A DNA stretch of 7,655 nucleotides from Acidilobaceae archaeon (GCA_026985435.1 JALSQL010000134.1:1-7655); one strand, 5' to 3'. Shown: positions 1-7,336, numbered from the stretch's first letter. Program-made: numbers and translations. Notes: generated by a model from the letters alone, not told the origin.

Positions 1-3000
1 GGGCTCTACGGGCACGCTCCTAATACCCCCGTAGTATACCGCGTCGCCCTCGACCCACAGCCCGATATCGCCGTTGCTGAACGTGTTATTGGCTATCAGG
101 ATGGTGTAGTTCGGCGTGGCGAAGCCCCCGCCGCTCCAGAGGGCGGTGAGCCCGGTCGAGACCCTCAGCTGTCCCTCGCCGGGGATAACCGAGCCGTTGA
201 AGGTGTTCCCTGCGATGGCCAGCGATGCCGTGGCGTTCTCGGGGCTCCCCGGCGAGAGGCTCCAGGGGTCTAGGAGGCTGACGTAGGCATGGGATTGCCT
301 GAGGGTGTTACCTGTGACCGTCGCGTTCACAGTGGCGATGATTTGGAGGTACACCCTGTAGAGGGTGTTACCGGTTAGGTTGACGTGGCGGGTCTTGTAT
401 ATGTATATGTTGCTGCCCGGGCCCGTTATGGTTGAGTCCACGATAGTGGCGTCCTCAATACCCTTGATGTATATGGCTCCTGTTATGTTGGAGTTGTACA
501 CACGCACCGACCCGCCCCAGCTGTTCTCTATTAGTGACGCGATGTTTGAGTCCCTCACCTCCAGCACGACGCTCGCCGGCGGGGGTTCGCCGCTGCCACT
601 GTAGTATTCTATGAGGTTGCTAATCGTGGAGTTGGACTCCCGCAGCGTTGCTTTGATCGACTCGAAGCCGTTCGCGTAAATGAAGCGATGAACCATGCTA
701 CTGTAGCCTGATGAGTCCTCTATCAGGGTCCTCGTCAGGTTTAGGGTTAGGGTCGGGTGGAGGATCCAGCTCTTCAGCTGGGAGGCGTAGAACACGGTGT
801 CGATGGCTTCAATGCTGGTGTTGCCCCCTATGTAGAAGTAGGTGTAGCTGGCGCTCGACCCCTCCAGCTGGAGCGTTGACTCGAACAGGCTCCAACCGCT
901 GTACTCCAGAGTAGCGCCCAGCACCTCGAGGGTCGACTCCCACGCTACCAGCATGGCCTGCATGGTGGCGTTGGCCAGGTGTAGCCTCGAGCCGGTCAGG
1001 TCGAGCCAGTGGAGGTTCCCAGCGTTAGAGCCCGCGAGGTCTATTGTGACGTTCGAGTCGTAGGCTGAGAGGAAGCGGAGGGGCAGCGAGGCGTTGGTTA
1101 TGTGCACGCTCGAGTTGACCACAATGGCGCCGGCGAGGCCTGCGAGGTCGCCGTCGCTCAGGTTCGAGCCCTCGAAGTAGCCGACAGGGCTGCCGTCTAT
1201 GGACACGTTCTCCACTTCCACGCTGCCGCGGCCGTAGATGGCTAGCCTGAACTCCCAGGCCAGGGCTAGGCCTAGGGATAGGTTGCGTAGCGTCAGGTTG
1301 CCAGTGCTCATGGATATCAGGGACACGTACCTACCCTCCATGCTCGTATTAGACAGCACTGCGTCGGTCACGTTGAGAAGCACCACCTCGACCCGCGAGG
1401 GGTAGGTGGAGGTCACACCCTCCAGGGTGACGCTGGTGGAGTTGACTGCCCTCAGGCTGAAGGCGCCCCTCCAGCCCTCTACGTGGACGTTCGACACCAG
1501 TATGGGCCCCGAGTCGTGGGCCTCAGCCACAAACGACGCGCCAAGGAGCAGGGTGTCGTATAGCGTGAACCCCGAGGTCTCGCGGAGCTCGAGGTCGTGG
1601 GTCGAGACGTTGGAGACGCTGATGTTAGACGACTCTAGGACGAGGCCGTTGTACACATCCGGGAGGCTGTCCCCGGAGCTGTTGGACGCCTGGCGTATGT
1701 CGACTCCGCTGGACGCCTCGATGGCTAGTAGTGAGTAGATGGTGTCAGCGCCGAGCTCCACCACGCCGTTGCTGGTGTTGTGGAGGTGTATGGCTTCCAT
1801 AGACTCTGGCAGACTCAGGGTGTAGTTGTCCACCCCCTCAAGCCGGAGCAGTATGATGGCCGTAGCGTTGACTGTAACGTTATGGGAGTCCCGCACCTCG
1901 AGGTAGGAGAAGGTGCCCTCCACCTTCGCGCCCTCCAGGCCGTCGTAGACGACCGCTGGGAGGCCGTCTATGGTGCTGTTATCTATGTGGAGCGAGAGTA
2001 GGTCGGTGGGCTCATCGAATAGTGGCCCCCGGAGGCTCGTGAGGTTGGACCCCCTAATCGTTATGGAGATCCCGGGCCAGGTGTCCTCTAGGTTCATGAG
2101 GAAGCTGGCGAGCGCAGTCACGTTGTATAGGCTTATGTTGGCCGAGATTGTCTGATGCCTATTGCTGACATAGATAGTATAGTAGAGGTGGTCGGTCACC
2201 GTCACGTTGGCCAGGGTGAGCGAGAGGGCAGAGCGTGTATTGTAGTAGGGTGTGATGGAGGCTAGCGAGCCTGCCTGCTCCACCTCGAGGTTGGCCAGCG
2301 TCGCGGTCGAGTTGCCGCTGATGCTGAGCAGGCTGCTGTAGCTTGTGAGCAGAGAGTCGGCCAGTGTGAGGTTGGTGTTGGCGGCGTCGATGGTCGCCAG
2401 GCTGTACTCGCTCTCCTCGCCCCCGGCCACGCCTTTTATGGTGGCGTTGCTGACATCGTTGAGGTTGAGGTTAAGGCGGGAGGCCGTAGAGTTTACGATC
2501 TCGAATGTTTTAACGTTGTAGGCGTTTATCGTGAGGAAGTTAAGCTCGGAGTCGCGCACGCTCACAAGCCTGAGGCCGCGGAGGCCCGAGAGGCCCACGC
2601 GGGAATCCCTGACTATCAGCGAGACGCTGTGGTTAGCCGGCTCCCCGGGCGGGGAGTAGTACTCGTAGAGGAGCGCCTCTAGGTTGATTATATCGCTCGA
2701 GTTGCCCACGTATATCGTGGTGTCGCCCTTCAGGGCTGGGGGGTAGTAGTGGAAGTCGGCGTTCTCTACCACGCTGCCGTATATGTAGGTGGGTGAGCTG
2801 CTTATGTACATGGAGTCAACCTCGCTATTCTCGATGGTGAGTATGTGGCTGGCGTTGCTCCGGAATACATTCTCGTATATAGAGCCTATGCGGGAGTCCA
2901 CTATGGTGAGGTTGGAGGTTGAGAACGCGAGAGACCCATAGCGGTCGCCCCCGCTCCCGGGCTTCCAGCCCTCCGGCTCCACTACGGTGACGTTTCGGAG

Positions 3001-3564
3001 TATCACGTGGCTAACATTGAATATGTATATGTCACCGTAGACCGTCAGGTTCTCCAGCACGACATAACCCGGTATGTTAGCCAGGTAGACGGCGTAGTCG
3101 AGGACCCCAGCCCTGTAGAGCCTCGAGTCAACCACCCACCCCGAGACCAGGTAGGGGTTACCCTCGCTGCCGTCGCCCGAGCGGACGCCGTTCCAGCCGG
3201 GCTCGATACCCGCCGGGCCCACGAGGGCGACGACCGGTATGAGGCGGAGATCCGGGAGGCCGGCTATGGGCACGGTGAAGTTGAGGGTGTCAGGGTTCCT
3301 GATGTGGATCGACCCGTAGCCACCGCCATCCTCCAGGTGGGGCTCCAGCCAGCCGCCAGAGCCGGGAGCCTGGGGCCCCCGCGGGGCGGCTAGGCCCCCG
3401 GGAGGCTCCGCCCAGGGTTCCCCGCCAGCCTGAGGGGCGCGGCCGCCAGTGCCGGGGGGGCTGTGCGCCTGGGCTGGTGGGAGAGCCAGCGCTAGGGGCT
3501 GCCCAGCAACCATTAGGACTAGGAGTGCCGAGGCCACCATGCGGGTGAGGCTACTGGCAGCCAC
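1..3564 (-). CDS. Large secreted right-handed beta-helix (NosD/PbH1-like) surface protein, 3' end outside window
   Basis: One stop-free minus-strand frame of 1188 codons, still open at the left edge, so the C terminus is unseen. In order: a signal peptide (residues about 1-33); a Gly/Pro-rich linker (about 34-80); a segment at residues 129-143 reading SGDGSEGNPYLVSGW, which resembles the G-D-G-T-x-x-N-P-Y-x-I-x-G-W lead-in of archaeal NosD-like beta-helix proteins; then about 1040 residues of degenerate short repeats rich in N, S, T, V, I and L, with motifs such as VVENADF, VTGNTL and IANNTF, as expected of stacked parallel beta-helix coils. By hand count there are about 45 N-x-S/T sequons, which fits a heavily N-glycosylated extracellular protein. 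The GTG at 3564 is preferred over the in-frame ATG at 3540 because it puts an Arg before the hydrophobic core. No catalytic motif was recognised. It could be an adhesin, an S-layer-associated protein or a polysaccharide-binding protein. The fold is fairly sure; the function is unknown. Confidence 0.85.
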   Translation of the reverse strand, partial: MAASSLTRMVASALLVLMVAGQPLALALPPAQAHSPPGTGGRAPQAGGEPWAEPPGGLAAPRGPQAPGSGGWLEPHLEDGGGYGSIHIRNPDTLNFTVPIAGLPDLRLIPVVALVGPAGIEPGWNGVRSGDGSEGNPYLVSGWVVDSRLYRAGVLDYAVYLANIPGYVVLENLTVYGDIYIFNVSHVILRNVTVVEPEGWKPGSGGDRYGSLAFSTSNLTIVDSRIGSIYENVFRSNASHILTIENSEVDSMYISSSPTYIYGSVVENADFHYYPPALKGDTTIYVGNSSDIINLEALLYEYYSPPGEPANHSVSLIVRDSRVGLSGLRGLRLVSVRDSELNFLTINAYNVKTFEIVNSTASRLNLNLNDVSNATIKGVAGGEESEYSLATIDAANTNLTLADSLLTSYSSLLSISGNSTATLANLEVEQAGSLASITPYYNTRSALSLTLANVTVTDHLYYTIYVSNRHQTISANISLYNVTALASFLMNLEDTWPGISITIRGSNLTSLRGPLFDEPTDLLSLHIDNSTIDGLPAVVYDGLEGAKVEGTFSYLEVRDSHNVTVNATAIILLRLEGVDNYTLSLPESMEAIHLHNTSNGVVELGADTIYSLLAIEASSGVDIRQASNSSGDSLPDVYNGLVLESSNISVSNVSTHDLELRETSGFTLYDTLLLGASFVAEAHDSGPILVSNVHVEGWRGAFSLRAVNSTSVTLEGVTSTYPSRVEVVLLNVTDAVLSNTSMEGRYVSLISMSTGNLTLRNLSLGLALAWEFRLAIYGRGSVEVENVSIDGSPVGYFEGSNLSDGDLAGLAGAIVVNSSVHITNASLPLRFLSAYDSNVTIDLAGSNAGNLHWLDLTGSRLHLANATMQAMLVAWESTLEVLGATLEYSGWSLFESTLQLEGSSASYTYFYIGGNTSIEAIDTVFYASQLKSWILHPTLTLNLTRTLIEDSSGYSSMVHRFIYANGFESIKATLRESNSTISNLIEYYSGSGEPPPASVVLEVRDSNIASLIENSWGGSVRVYNSNITGAIYIKGIEDATIVDSTITGPGSNIYIYKTRHVNLTGNTLYRVYLQIIATVNATVTGNTLRQSHAYVSLLDPWSLSPGSPENATASLAIAGNTFNGSVIPGEGQLRVSTGLTALWSGGGFATPNYTILIANNTFSNGDIGLWVEGDAVYYGGIRSVPVEP
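301..375 (-). repeat. In-frame 12-bp direct repeat of the beta-helix gene (TGNTL repeat pair)
   Basis: The plus-strand 12-mer gagggtgttacc occurs at 301-312 and again at 361-372, exactly 60 bp (20 codons) apart. On the coding strand both read GGT AAC ACC CTC (GNTL), each preceded by Thr. Related GNTF and NNTF motifs lie at about 199-210 and 76-87. The spacing is near one beta-helix coil, so the Asn probably belongs to an asparagine ladder. This is a coding repeat and not a mobile element. Confidence 0.55.
3466..3564 (-). other. Signal peptide of the beta-helix protein
   Basis: The first 33 residues have an n-region with one Arg (residue 8), a hydrophobic core (MVASALLVLMVAG, residues 9-21) and a second Leu/Ala stretch ending in PPAQA. 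A type-I-like cleavage after Ala33 (A-Q-A before HS) is the best candidate. Gly/Pro-rich sequence follows directly. No lipobox cysteine is present and no class III (FlaK/PibD-type) site is evident. The exact cleavage site is inferred. Confidence 0.6.
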
Positions 3565-3603
3565 AGCTATCAGCCGTTTCCGGGCGGGCGCGGGGCCTAC
3601 TCT

Positions 3604-3612
3604 GTTATAGTG
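3604..3612 (-). promoter_or_regulatory. Candidate TATA box for the beta-helix gene
   Basis: Read on the minus strand the site is CACTATAAC, one of two AT-rich islands in the GC-rich divergent gap. It centres about 44 bp upstream of the GTG at 3564. With the usual archaeal spacing of about 25 bp from TATA to transcription start, the mRNA leader would be roughly 20 nt. No strong ribosome binding site is visible upstream of the start codon. The assignment rests on position and composition only. Confidence 0.4.
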
Positions 3613-3627
3613 CGGGTTTGACGGTTC

Positions 3628-3637
3628 AGGTAAAACC
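3628..3637 (+). promoter_or_regulatory. Candidate TATA box for the STAND regulator gene
   Basis: The AT-rich stretch aggtaaaacc is the box closest to the GTG at 3689 on the plus strand. A start of transcription about 25 bp downstream would fall near 3658-3663, inside the palindromic GC block, leaving a leader of about 27 nt. The match to the archaeal box A consensus is weak. The other island (3604-3612) could also be read in this direction. Confidence 0.3.
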
Positions 3638-3648
3638 CCCGCCTACAG

Positions 3649-3671
3649 CCCCCGCGCGGGGGGCGCCCCCC
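3649..3671. promoter_or_regulatory. Two overlapping perfect GC palindromes in the divergent control region
   Basis: Positions 3649-3662 read CCCCCGCGCGGGGG and 3658-3671 read GGGGGGCGCCCCCC. Each equals its own reverse complement over 14 bp, and they share the G run at 3658-3662. They lie between the plus-strand AT-rich box and the GTG at 3689, over the predicted transcription start. This suits an operator for a dimeric winged-helix regulator, possibly the downstream product itself. If transcribed, the shared G tract would allow two mutually exclusive stems. The palindromes are seen directly; the role is inferred. Confidence 0.45.
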
Positions 3672-3688
3672 GGTTTGAGTGGGACGCT

Positions 3689-6073
3689 GTGGGGTGCGGG
3701 GTACTGGAGGCTGAGGCCCTGGCGAAGGCCCTCAACAGCCTGGTCAACCTTGAGATCCTAGCGCTACTATCCTCGAGGCCGTCATACACTAGGGAGATAG
3801 CCTCGGCCCTGGGGAGGGACGAGGCCGACGTCTCCAGGAGGCTGAGGAGGCTCGAGAGGCTGGGCCTCGTCGAGGGTTACTGGGCCCGCGTGGGGGGCCG
3901 GAACGTTAGGGTGTACAGGCTGGCGGTTGGGGGGCTCAGGATAGAGTTCCGCGGGGGGCAGGTCAGGGTTGTCCTCGAGGGGGGCTCCCGCGAGCTCGGC
4001 GTGGACCCTTCGATAGTAACCTCGGCCCCGAGGCCCGTGGAGCTCGTGGGCAGGGAGGCGGAGCTCGAAGCCTTGAGGTCCAGCGGGGCGCCTGTAGCGC
4101 ACGTTTGGGGGCCCCCGGGTATAGGTAAGACCGCCCTCGCCGCCGCGGTCGCCGCCGAGGCGGGGGCCCCGGTCCTATGGTACCCTGGGGGGCCGAGCGA
4201 GACCCCCGGGGTTATGGCGTGGCGCGCGAGCGCGTGGCTCAGGCTGCTCGGGCTGGAGGGGGTCGAGCCCGCGGCCTCCAGCGGCGGCCCCGGGGCCCTC
4301 GCCGACGCCCTGGCTGGGGCGCTCTCGAGGCTGGGCGCCCTGCTCGTGGTCGACGACTACCACCTGCTCCCAGCCGAGACCGCGGGGGTGGTCCTCCGGC
4401 TGGCGCTGTCTGCTGGAGACTACAGGGTGGTGGTCCTGTCGAGGAGGCTCGAGAGGAGGCTCGCCGCCAGGCCCGACAAGGCCCTCGTGATACGCCTGGA
4501 GCCCCTAGGCCCGCGCGAGTCGTGCGAGCTGACTGAGAGGCTCTCGCCGGGCGCCACCCGGGGGGTTGGCTGCGATGCCCTCCACGCCGCCACAGCGGGG
4601 GTCCCAGCGGTGCTGGTGGCCGCCCTGAGGGCGCCGGGCGGCGGGCTCTTGGAGGCCGCGAGGAGGGCTATGGAGGCGTATAGGAGCGGCGTCTCCTCCC
4701 AGCTGTCCCCGGGGGAGAGGGAGGCGCTCGCCCTGCTCTCGGCGGCTGGCTCGTGGCTGCCGGTGGGCGTGGCCTGCGAGGCCCTGGGCCTGGCCCGGGG
4801 GAGGTGTGGGAGGCTCCTAGAGTCGCTGGAGGCCCGGGGGCTCGTGGAGCTGGGGCGGGGGCTGGCGAGGGCTAGGGAGTACGCTAGAGCAGGCGGGAGG
4901 CCGCCGGGCGAGGTGCTCGCCCGCCTGGCTGGCGCGCTTGCCAGGCACCCCTCGAGCGAGTGGAGGGTCAGGGGGCTCTCGGTGCTAGCCAAGCTGTGCG
5001 CCCCGAGGGAGGCGGCCCTGGCTGTTCGGGACCGCCTCCTCCGGGGTAGCTCCTACTTCCTCTGCTGCCCCGACCTCTACGCTAGGAGCGTGGAGGCCCT
5101 CTGGGGCTGCGCCTCCGGGGCCGACCCGTACCTAGACGCACTCTACGCCGCGGAGTACGCTCTCGTGGCAACCCTAAACCTCCAGGGGCGCGTGGGCGAG
5201 GCGATCAAGCTGCTGGAGGGCGCGCTGCCCAGGCTCTACAGGGACAGGCCCCTCTACGTCCGGGTGCTGGCCCTACTCGCCGGGTTCAAGATGTGGACCG
5301 GCAGCCTGGAGGAGGGCATGAGGGACTACGAGAGGGCGGAGGCGCTCTACCGCCGCCTCCCCAGGGCCGAGAGGGCTCTCGTGGAGAGCACGCTCCAGGC
5401 GACGGCCCAGCTCGTCTACATGGCTCGGGGGGAGGCCGAGAGGGCTCTCGCAGCAGCCATGAGAGAGGCGGAGATAAGCCTCGAGGAGGGGGACCTGGCG
5501 AACTACTTCATCTCCCTGATACACACCGCCGAGATCGAGAGGATGAGGGGGAGACACAGGGAGGCGCTAGCCATAGTGGAGAGGGTCCGCCGGGAGTCGG
5601 CCCAGACCGGGGGGCTCCACCCCATAGTAGAGCAGACCCTGGCGGTTCCAGCCGTCCTCTCGCTCGTGGGCCTCGGGCGCTACGCGGAGGCCAGGGCCGA
5701 GGCTGAGAGGGCGCTGGAGCTGGAGGCGGCGACGCGCCACAGGCCCCTGCTAGCCGTGGCCGCCGCCGTGCTGGCCCTCCACGCCGGCGACGCGCGGCGC
5801 GCCGCTGCGACCGCGCGGAGGCACCTGGAGGAGGCCTGCAGCCGCGCGGGCGGGCTCCCCCAGCCCTGGGACGAGTGCACAGCCCTGAAAGTAGCCGCGG
5901 CGCTGGCCGAGGGTGGGTGCCCCGAGGCCCCGCAGGAGCCCCCGGAGGGGGAGCCGGGCGTGCACGAGCTGCTGGGCCTCCTGGCCGGGGCTCGGGCGCG
6001 GCGCTGCGGCGAGCACCCCGCCCGGGGGGTGCAGGCCAGGGCCCGGGGGGAGATTGAGGGGGGCAGCGATTAG
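3689..6073 (+). CDS. STAND-type NTPase regulator: ArsR-like HTH, MalT-like NTPase, winged helix, TPR repeats
   Basis: A 794-residue protein, probably a cytoplasmic ATP-dependent transcription regulator. Residues about 8-80 form an ArsR-like winged helix (REIASALGRDEADVSRRLRR recognition region, then LERLGLVEGYW and a basic wing). VELVGREAELEAL (about 118-130) leads into the NTPase. Walker A is GPPGIGKT (141-148); Walker B is LLVVDDYH (218-225); the sensor region is VVVLSRR (247-253); a G-x-P motif sits at 304-306. DDYH and VVLSR closely recall the MalT/LAL family. A second winged helix spans about 336-400, and helical TPR-like repeats about 475-735 (for example AERALV and AERALA). The GTG at 3689 is the only normal in-frame start near the HTH. 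It is divergent from the beta-helix gene and 103-177 bp upstream of a co-oriented aminotransferase. It has 13 Cys by hand count, four of them within residues 437-474. The ligand is unknown. An antiviral STAND role (Avs-like) is less likely because no effector domain is seen. Confidence 0.88.
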   Translation: MGCGVLEAEALAKALNSLVNLEILALLSSRPSYTREIASALGRDEADVSRRLRRLERLGLVEGYWARVGGRNVRVYRLAVGGLRIEFRGGQVRVVLEGGSRELGVDPSIVTSAPRPVELVGREAELEALRSSGAPVAHVWGPPGIGKTALAAAVAAEAGAPVLWYPGGPSETPGVMAWRASAWLRLLGLEGVEPAASSGGPGALADALAGALSRLGALLVVDDYHLLPAETAGVVLRLALSAGDYRVVVLSRRLERRLAARPDKALVIRLEPLGPRESCELTERLSPGATRGVGCDALHAATAGVPAVLVAALRAPGGGLLEAARRAMEAYRSGVSSQLSPGEREALALLSAAGSWLPVGVACEALGLARGRCGRLLESLEARGLVELGRGLARAREYARAGGRPPGEVLARLAGALARHPSSEWRVRGLSVLAKLCAPREAALAVRDRLLRGSSYFLCCPDLYARSVEALWGCASGADPYLDALYAAEYALVATLNLQGRVGEAIKLLEGALPRLYRDRPLYVRVLALLAGFKMWTGSLEEGMRDYERAEALYRRLPRAERALVESTLQATAQLVYMARGEAERALAAAMREAEISLEEGDLANYFISLIHTAEIERMRGRHREALAIVERVRRESAQTGGLHPIVEQTLAVPAVLSLVGLGRYAEARAEAERALELEAATRHRPLLAVAAAVLALHAGDARRAAATARRHLEEACSRAGGLPQPWDECTALKVAAALAEGGCPEAPQEPPEGEPGVHELLGLLAGARARRCGEHPARGVQARARGEIEGGSD

Positions 6074-6175
6074 TAGCCGCCACCATGCCCCTAGCGTCGG
6101 GGGTGCGCTGGCCTGGAGCTCGGCCCCACTGGCCAGGGTAGGGGGTGGCTCCTCGGGGGCGAGGCCGCGCCCGGC

Positions 6176-6250
6176 CTGCCGGTTTTCTGCCTGGAGCGCT
6201 GGCAGAGCCTCCACGAGACTAGTGTCAGCCTCAACCTCGCGGAGAGCGGG
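6176..6250 (+). other. Probable N-terminal coding extension of the aminotransferase, with no conventional start codon
   Basis: In the aminotransferase frame, the 25 codons before the GTG at 6251 include FCLERWQSLHET followed by NLAESGV. This resembles the N terminus of a known aminotransferase subfamily, typically F-x-L-E-R-W-x-S-x-x-E followed by N-L-x-E-S-G-V. The frame is open back to a stop at 6092-6094, yet contains no ATG, GTG or TTG before 6251. The only near-cognate candidates are CTG at 6113, 6176 and 6191. CTG at 6176 would give a protein of about 376 residues, a normal family length. A purine-rich run (about 6155-6164) lies about 11 nt upstream of it. A CTG start, a nearby sequencing error, or an eroded N terminus all remain possible. 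Confidence 0.55.
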
Positions 6251-7306
6251 GTGGAGCCGCCCCCCTGGAGCCTGCTCGAGGAGCTCGGGGTAGGCCTTGA
6301 CCTGGGCTCGGTGGACCTCGGCTACGGGTGGACCAAGGGTAGCCCACGCCTGAGGGAGGCCGTGGCAGACTGGCTCGGGGGCGTTGTCGACGCGGAGTCC
6401 GTGGTCGTGACCGCCGGGAGCGCCGAGGCCAACCTGGTGTCGGTGCTGGCCCTGGTGGCCCCGGGGGACACGGTGCTGGTTGACATGCCGAACTACATGC
6501 AGGTCCCCGGGCTCCTGAGGCTCCGGGGCGCCAGGGTTGTGGAGGTGTGGAGGAGGCCCGAGGAGTCCTGGCGGCTCCCGGTGTGGAGCCTCGTGGGCCT
6601 CATAAGGGAGGCGAGGCCGAGGGTGGTTTTCGCCACAAACCCGAACAACCCGACGGGGGCCGTGGAGAGGGGTGGCCTCTGGGAGGTGGCTCAGGCCGCC
6701 GCGGAGGCCGGGGCGGTGCTGGTCTTCGACGAGGTCTACAGGGGGCTGGAGCTGGAGGGGGGCCTGACGCCTAGCGTGCTCGAGGCCGCTGCCGAGGCCG
6801 GCGCGGAGGCGGTAGCCGTGGGCGGGCTCTCGAAGGCCTTCGGGCTCCCCGGGCTCCGGATCGGCTGGGCCGCTGCCACCAGCCGCAGGCTGGCCGACAG
6901 GCTCTGGGCTGTGAAGGACTACACCACGATATCGCCGCCCCGCCTCGGCGAGGCGGTGGCGGTGCAGGTGCTCCAGCCCAGCGTCAGGGGGAGGCTGCTG
7001 GAGCTGAACCGCGCCATCGTGGTGGCCGGCCTGGAGGCCCTCCGGGAGGCACTCGCGGGCCTGCCGGTGAGGGTCTGCGAGCCCTCAGCGGGCGCCTTCG
7101 CCCTCGTGGACGTTGACGGCGTCGAGGACACGATGGGCCTGGCGGAGGGGCTGCTGGAGCGCGGCATACTGGTGAACCCCGGGGAGTGCTTCGGCGTCCA
7201 GGGCTACCTGAGGGTGGCGACGGGCCTCCGCGGCCGGGCCCGGGCCCGCGAGGCGTACAGGCGCCTCGCGACGGCCCTCCGGGGGAGCCTACTGGGGGAG
7301 AGTTAA
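6251..7306 (+). CDS. PLP-dependent aminotransferase, class I/II (fold type I)
   Basis: Transfers amino groups using pyridoxal phosphate; the substrate is not determinable here. Numbering from the GTG at 6251 (351 codons): GYGWTKGSPRLREAVADWL (24-42) matches the usual Y-G-x-x-x-G-x-x-x-L-R-x-A region. NPNNPTG (130-136) contacts the cofactor, FDEVYRG (159-165) carries the Asp that pairs with the pyridine nitrogen, and LSKAFGLPGLRIGW contains the PLP-binding Lys195. Arg321 in LRVATG is the expected substrate-carboxylate Arg. At 351 residues it is short for the family (about 370-400), and conserved sequence continues in frame upstream to about 6176, so the true N terminus probably lies before 6251. 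No AT-rich promoter is visible after the STAND gene, so co-transcription with it is likely. The enzyme class is firm; the specificity and the start are not. Confidence 0.9.
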   Translation: MEPPPWSLLEELGVGLDLGSVDLGYGWTKGSPRLREAVADWLGGVVDAESVVVTAGSAEANLVSVLALVAPGDTVLVDMPNYMQVPGLLRLRGARVVEVWRRPEESWRLPVWSLVGLIREARPRVVFATNPNNPTGAVERGGLWEVAQAAAEAGAVLVFDEVYRGLELEGGLTPSVLEAAAEAGAEAVAVGGLSKAFGLPGLRIGWAAATSRRLADRLWAVKDYTTISPPRLGEAVAVQVLQPSVRGRLLELNRAIVVAGLEALREALAGLPVRVCEPSAGAFALVDVDGVEDTMGLAEGLLERGILVNPGECFGVQGYLRVATGLRGRARAREAYRRLATALRGSLLGES

Positions 7307-7336
7307 GCCCAGCACCTTAGCTGTATCCTCACATCC

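Noticed and set aside
3007..3393. Plus-strand open frame of 128 codons opposite the beta-helix gene (also shorter ones at 1406-1738 and 365-604)
   Set aside because: All lie antisense to one continuous 1188-codon frame with a signal peptide and beta-helix pattern. Their products show no coherent fold.
1..3564. The beta-helix gene considered as a horizontally acquired island because it looks less GC-rich than its neighbours
   Set aside because: Its third codon positions and its AGG/ATA usage match the other genes. The lower GC is explained by a protein rich in Asn, Ile, Thr, Ser and Tyr.
4420..4992. Minus-strand open frame of about 190 codons opposite the STAND NTPase and second winged helix
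   Set aside because: It is antisense to conserved motifs, the Ser/Ala/Pro-rich product shows no recognisable domain, and it is best explained by a high-GC coding shadow.
5366..5450. 16-bp direct repeat GCCGAGAGGGCTCTCG at 5366-5381 and 5435-5450
   Set aside because: Both copies encode the helical AERAL motif in frame within the TPR region. This is a coding-sequence repeat and not a mobile or regulatory element.
5508..6086. Minus-strand open frame of about 190 codons opposite the STAND gene's 3' end
   Set aside because: It lies fully antisense to a gene with clear domains. The translation is Pro/Arg/Ala-rich low complexity with no family resemblance, as expected from GC-rich shadow frames.
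6085..6141. Short plus-strand frame with an ATG at 6085 just before the aminotransferase, considered as its real start or a leader peptide
   Set aside because: It stops after 18 codons in a different frame. Joining it by frameshift would add about 30 low-complexity residues unlike family N termini. The eukaryote-like GCCACCATG context is coincidental in an archaeon.
7307..7336. Possible transcription terminator after the aminotransferase
   Set aside because: There is no T-rich tract and no convincing stem-loop directly after the stop.
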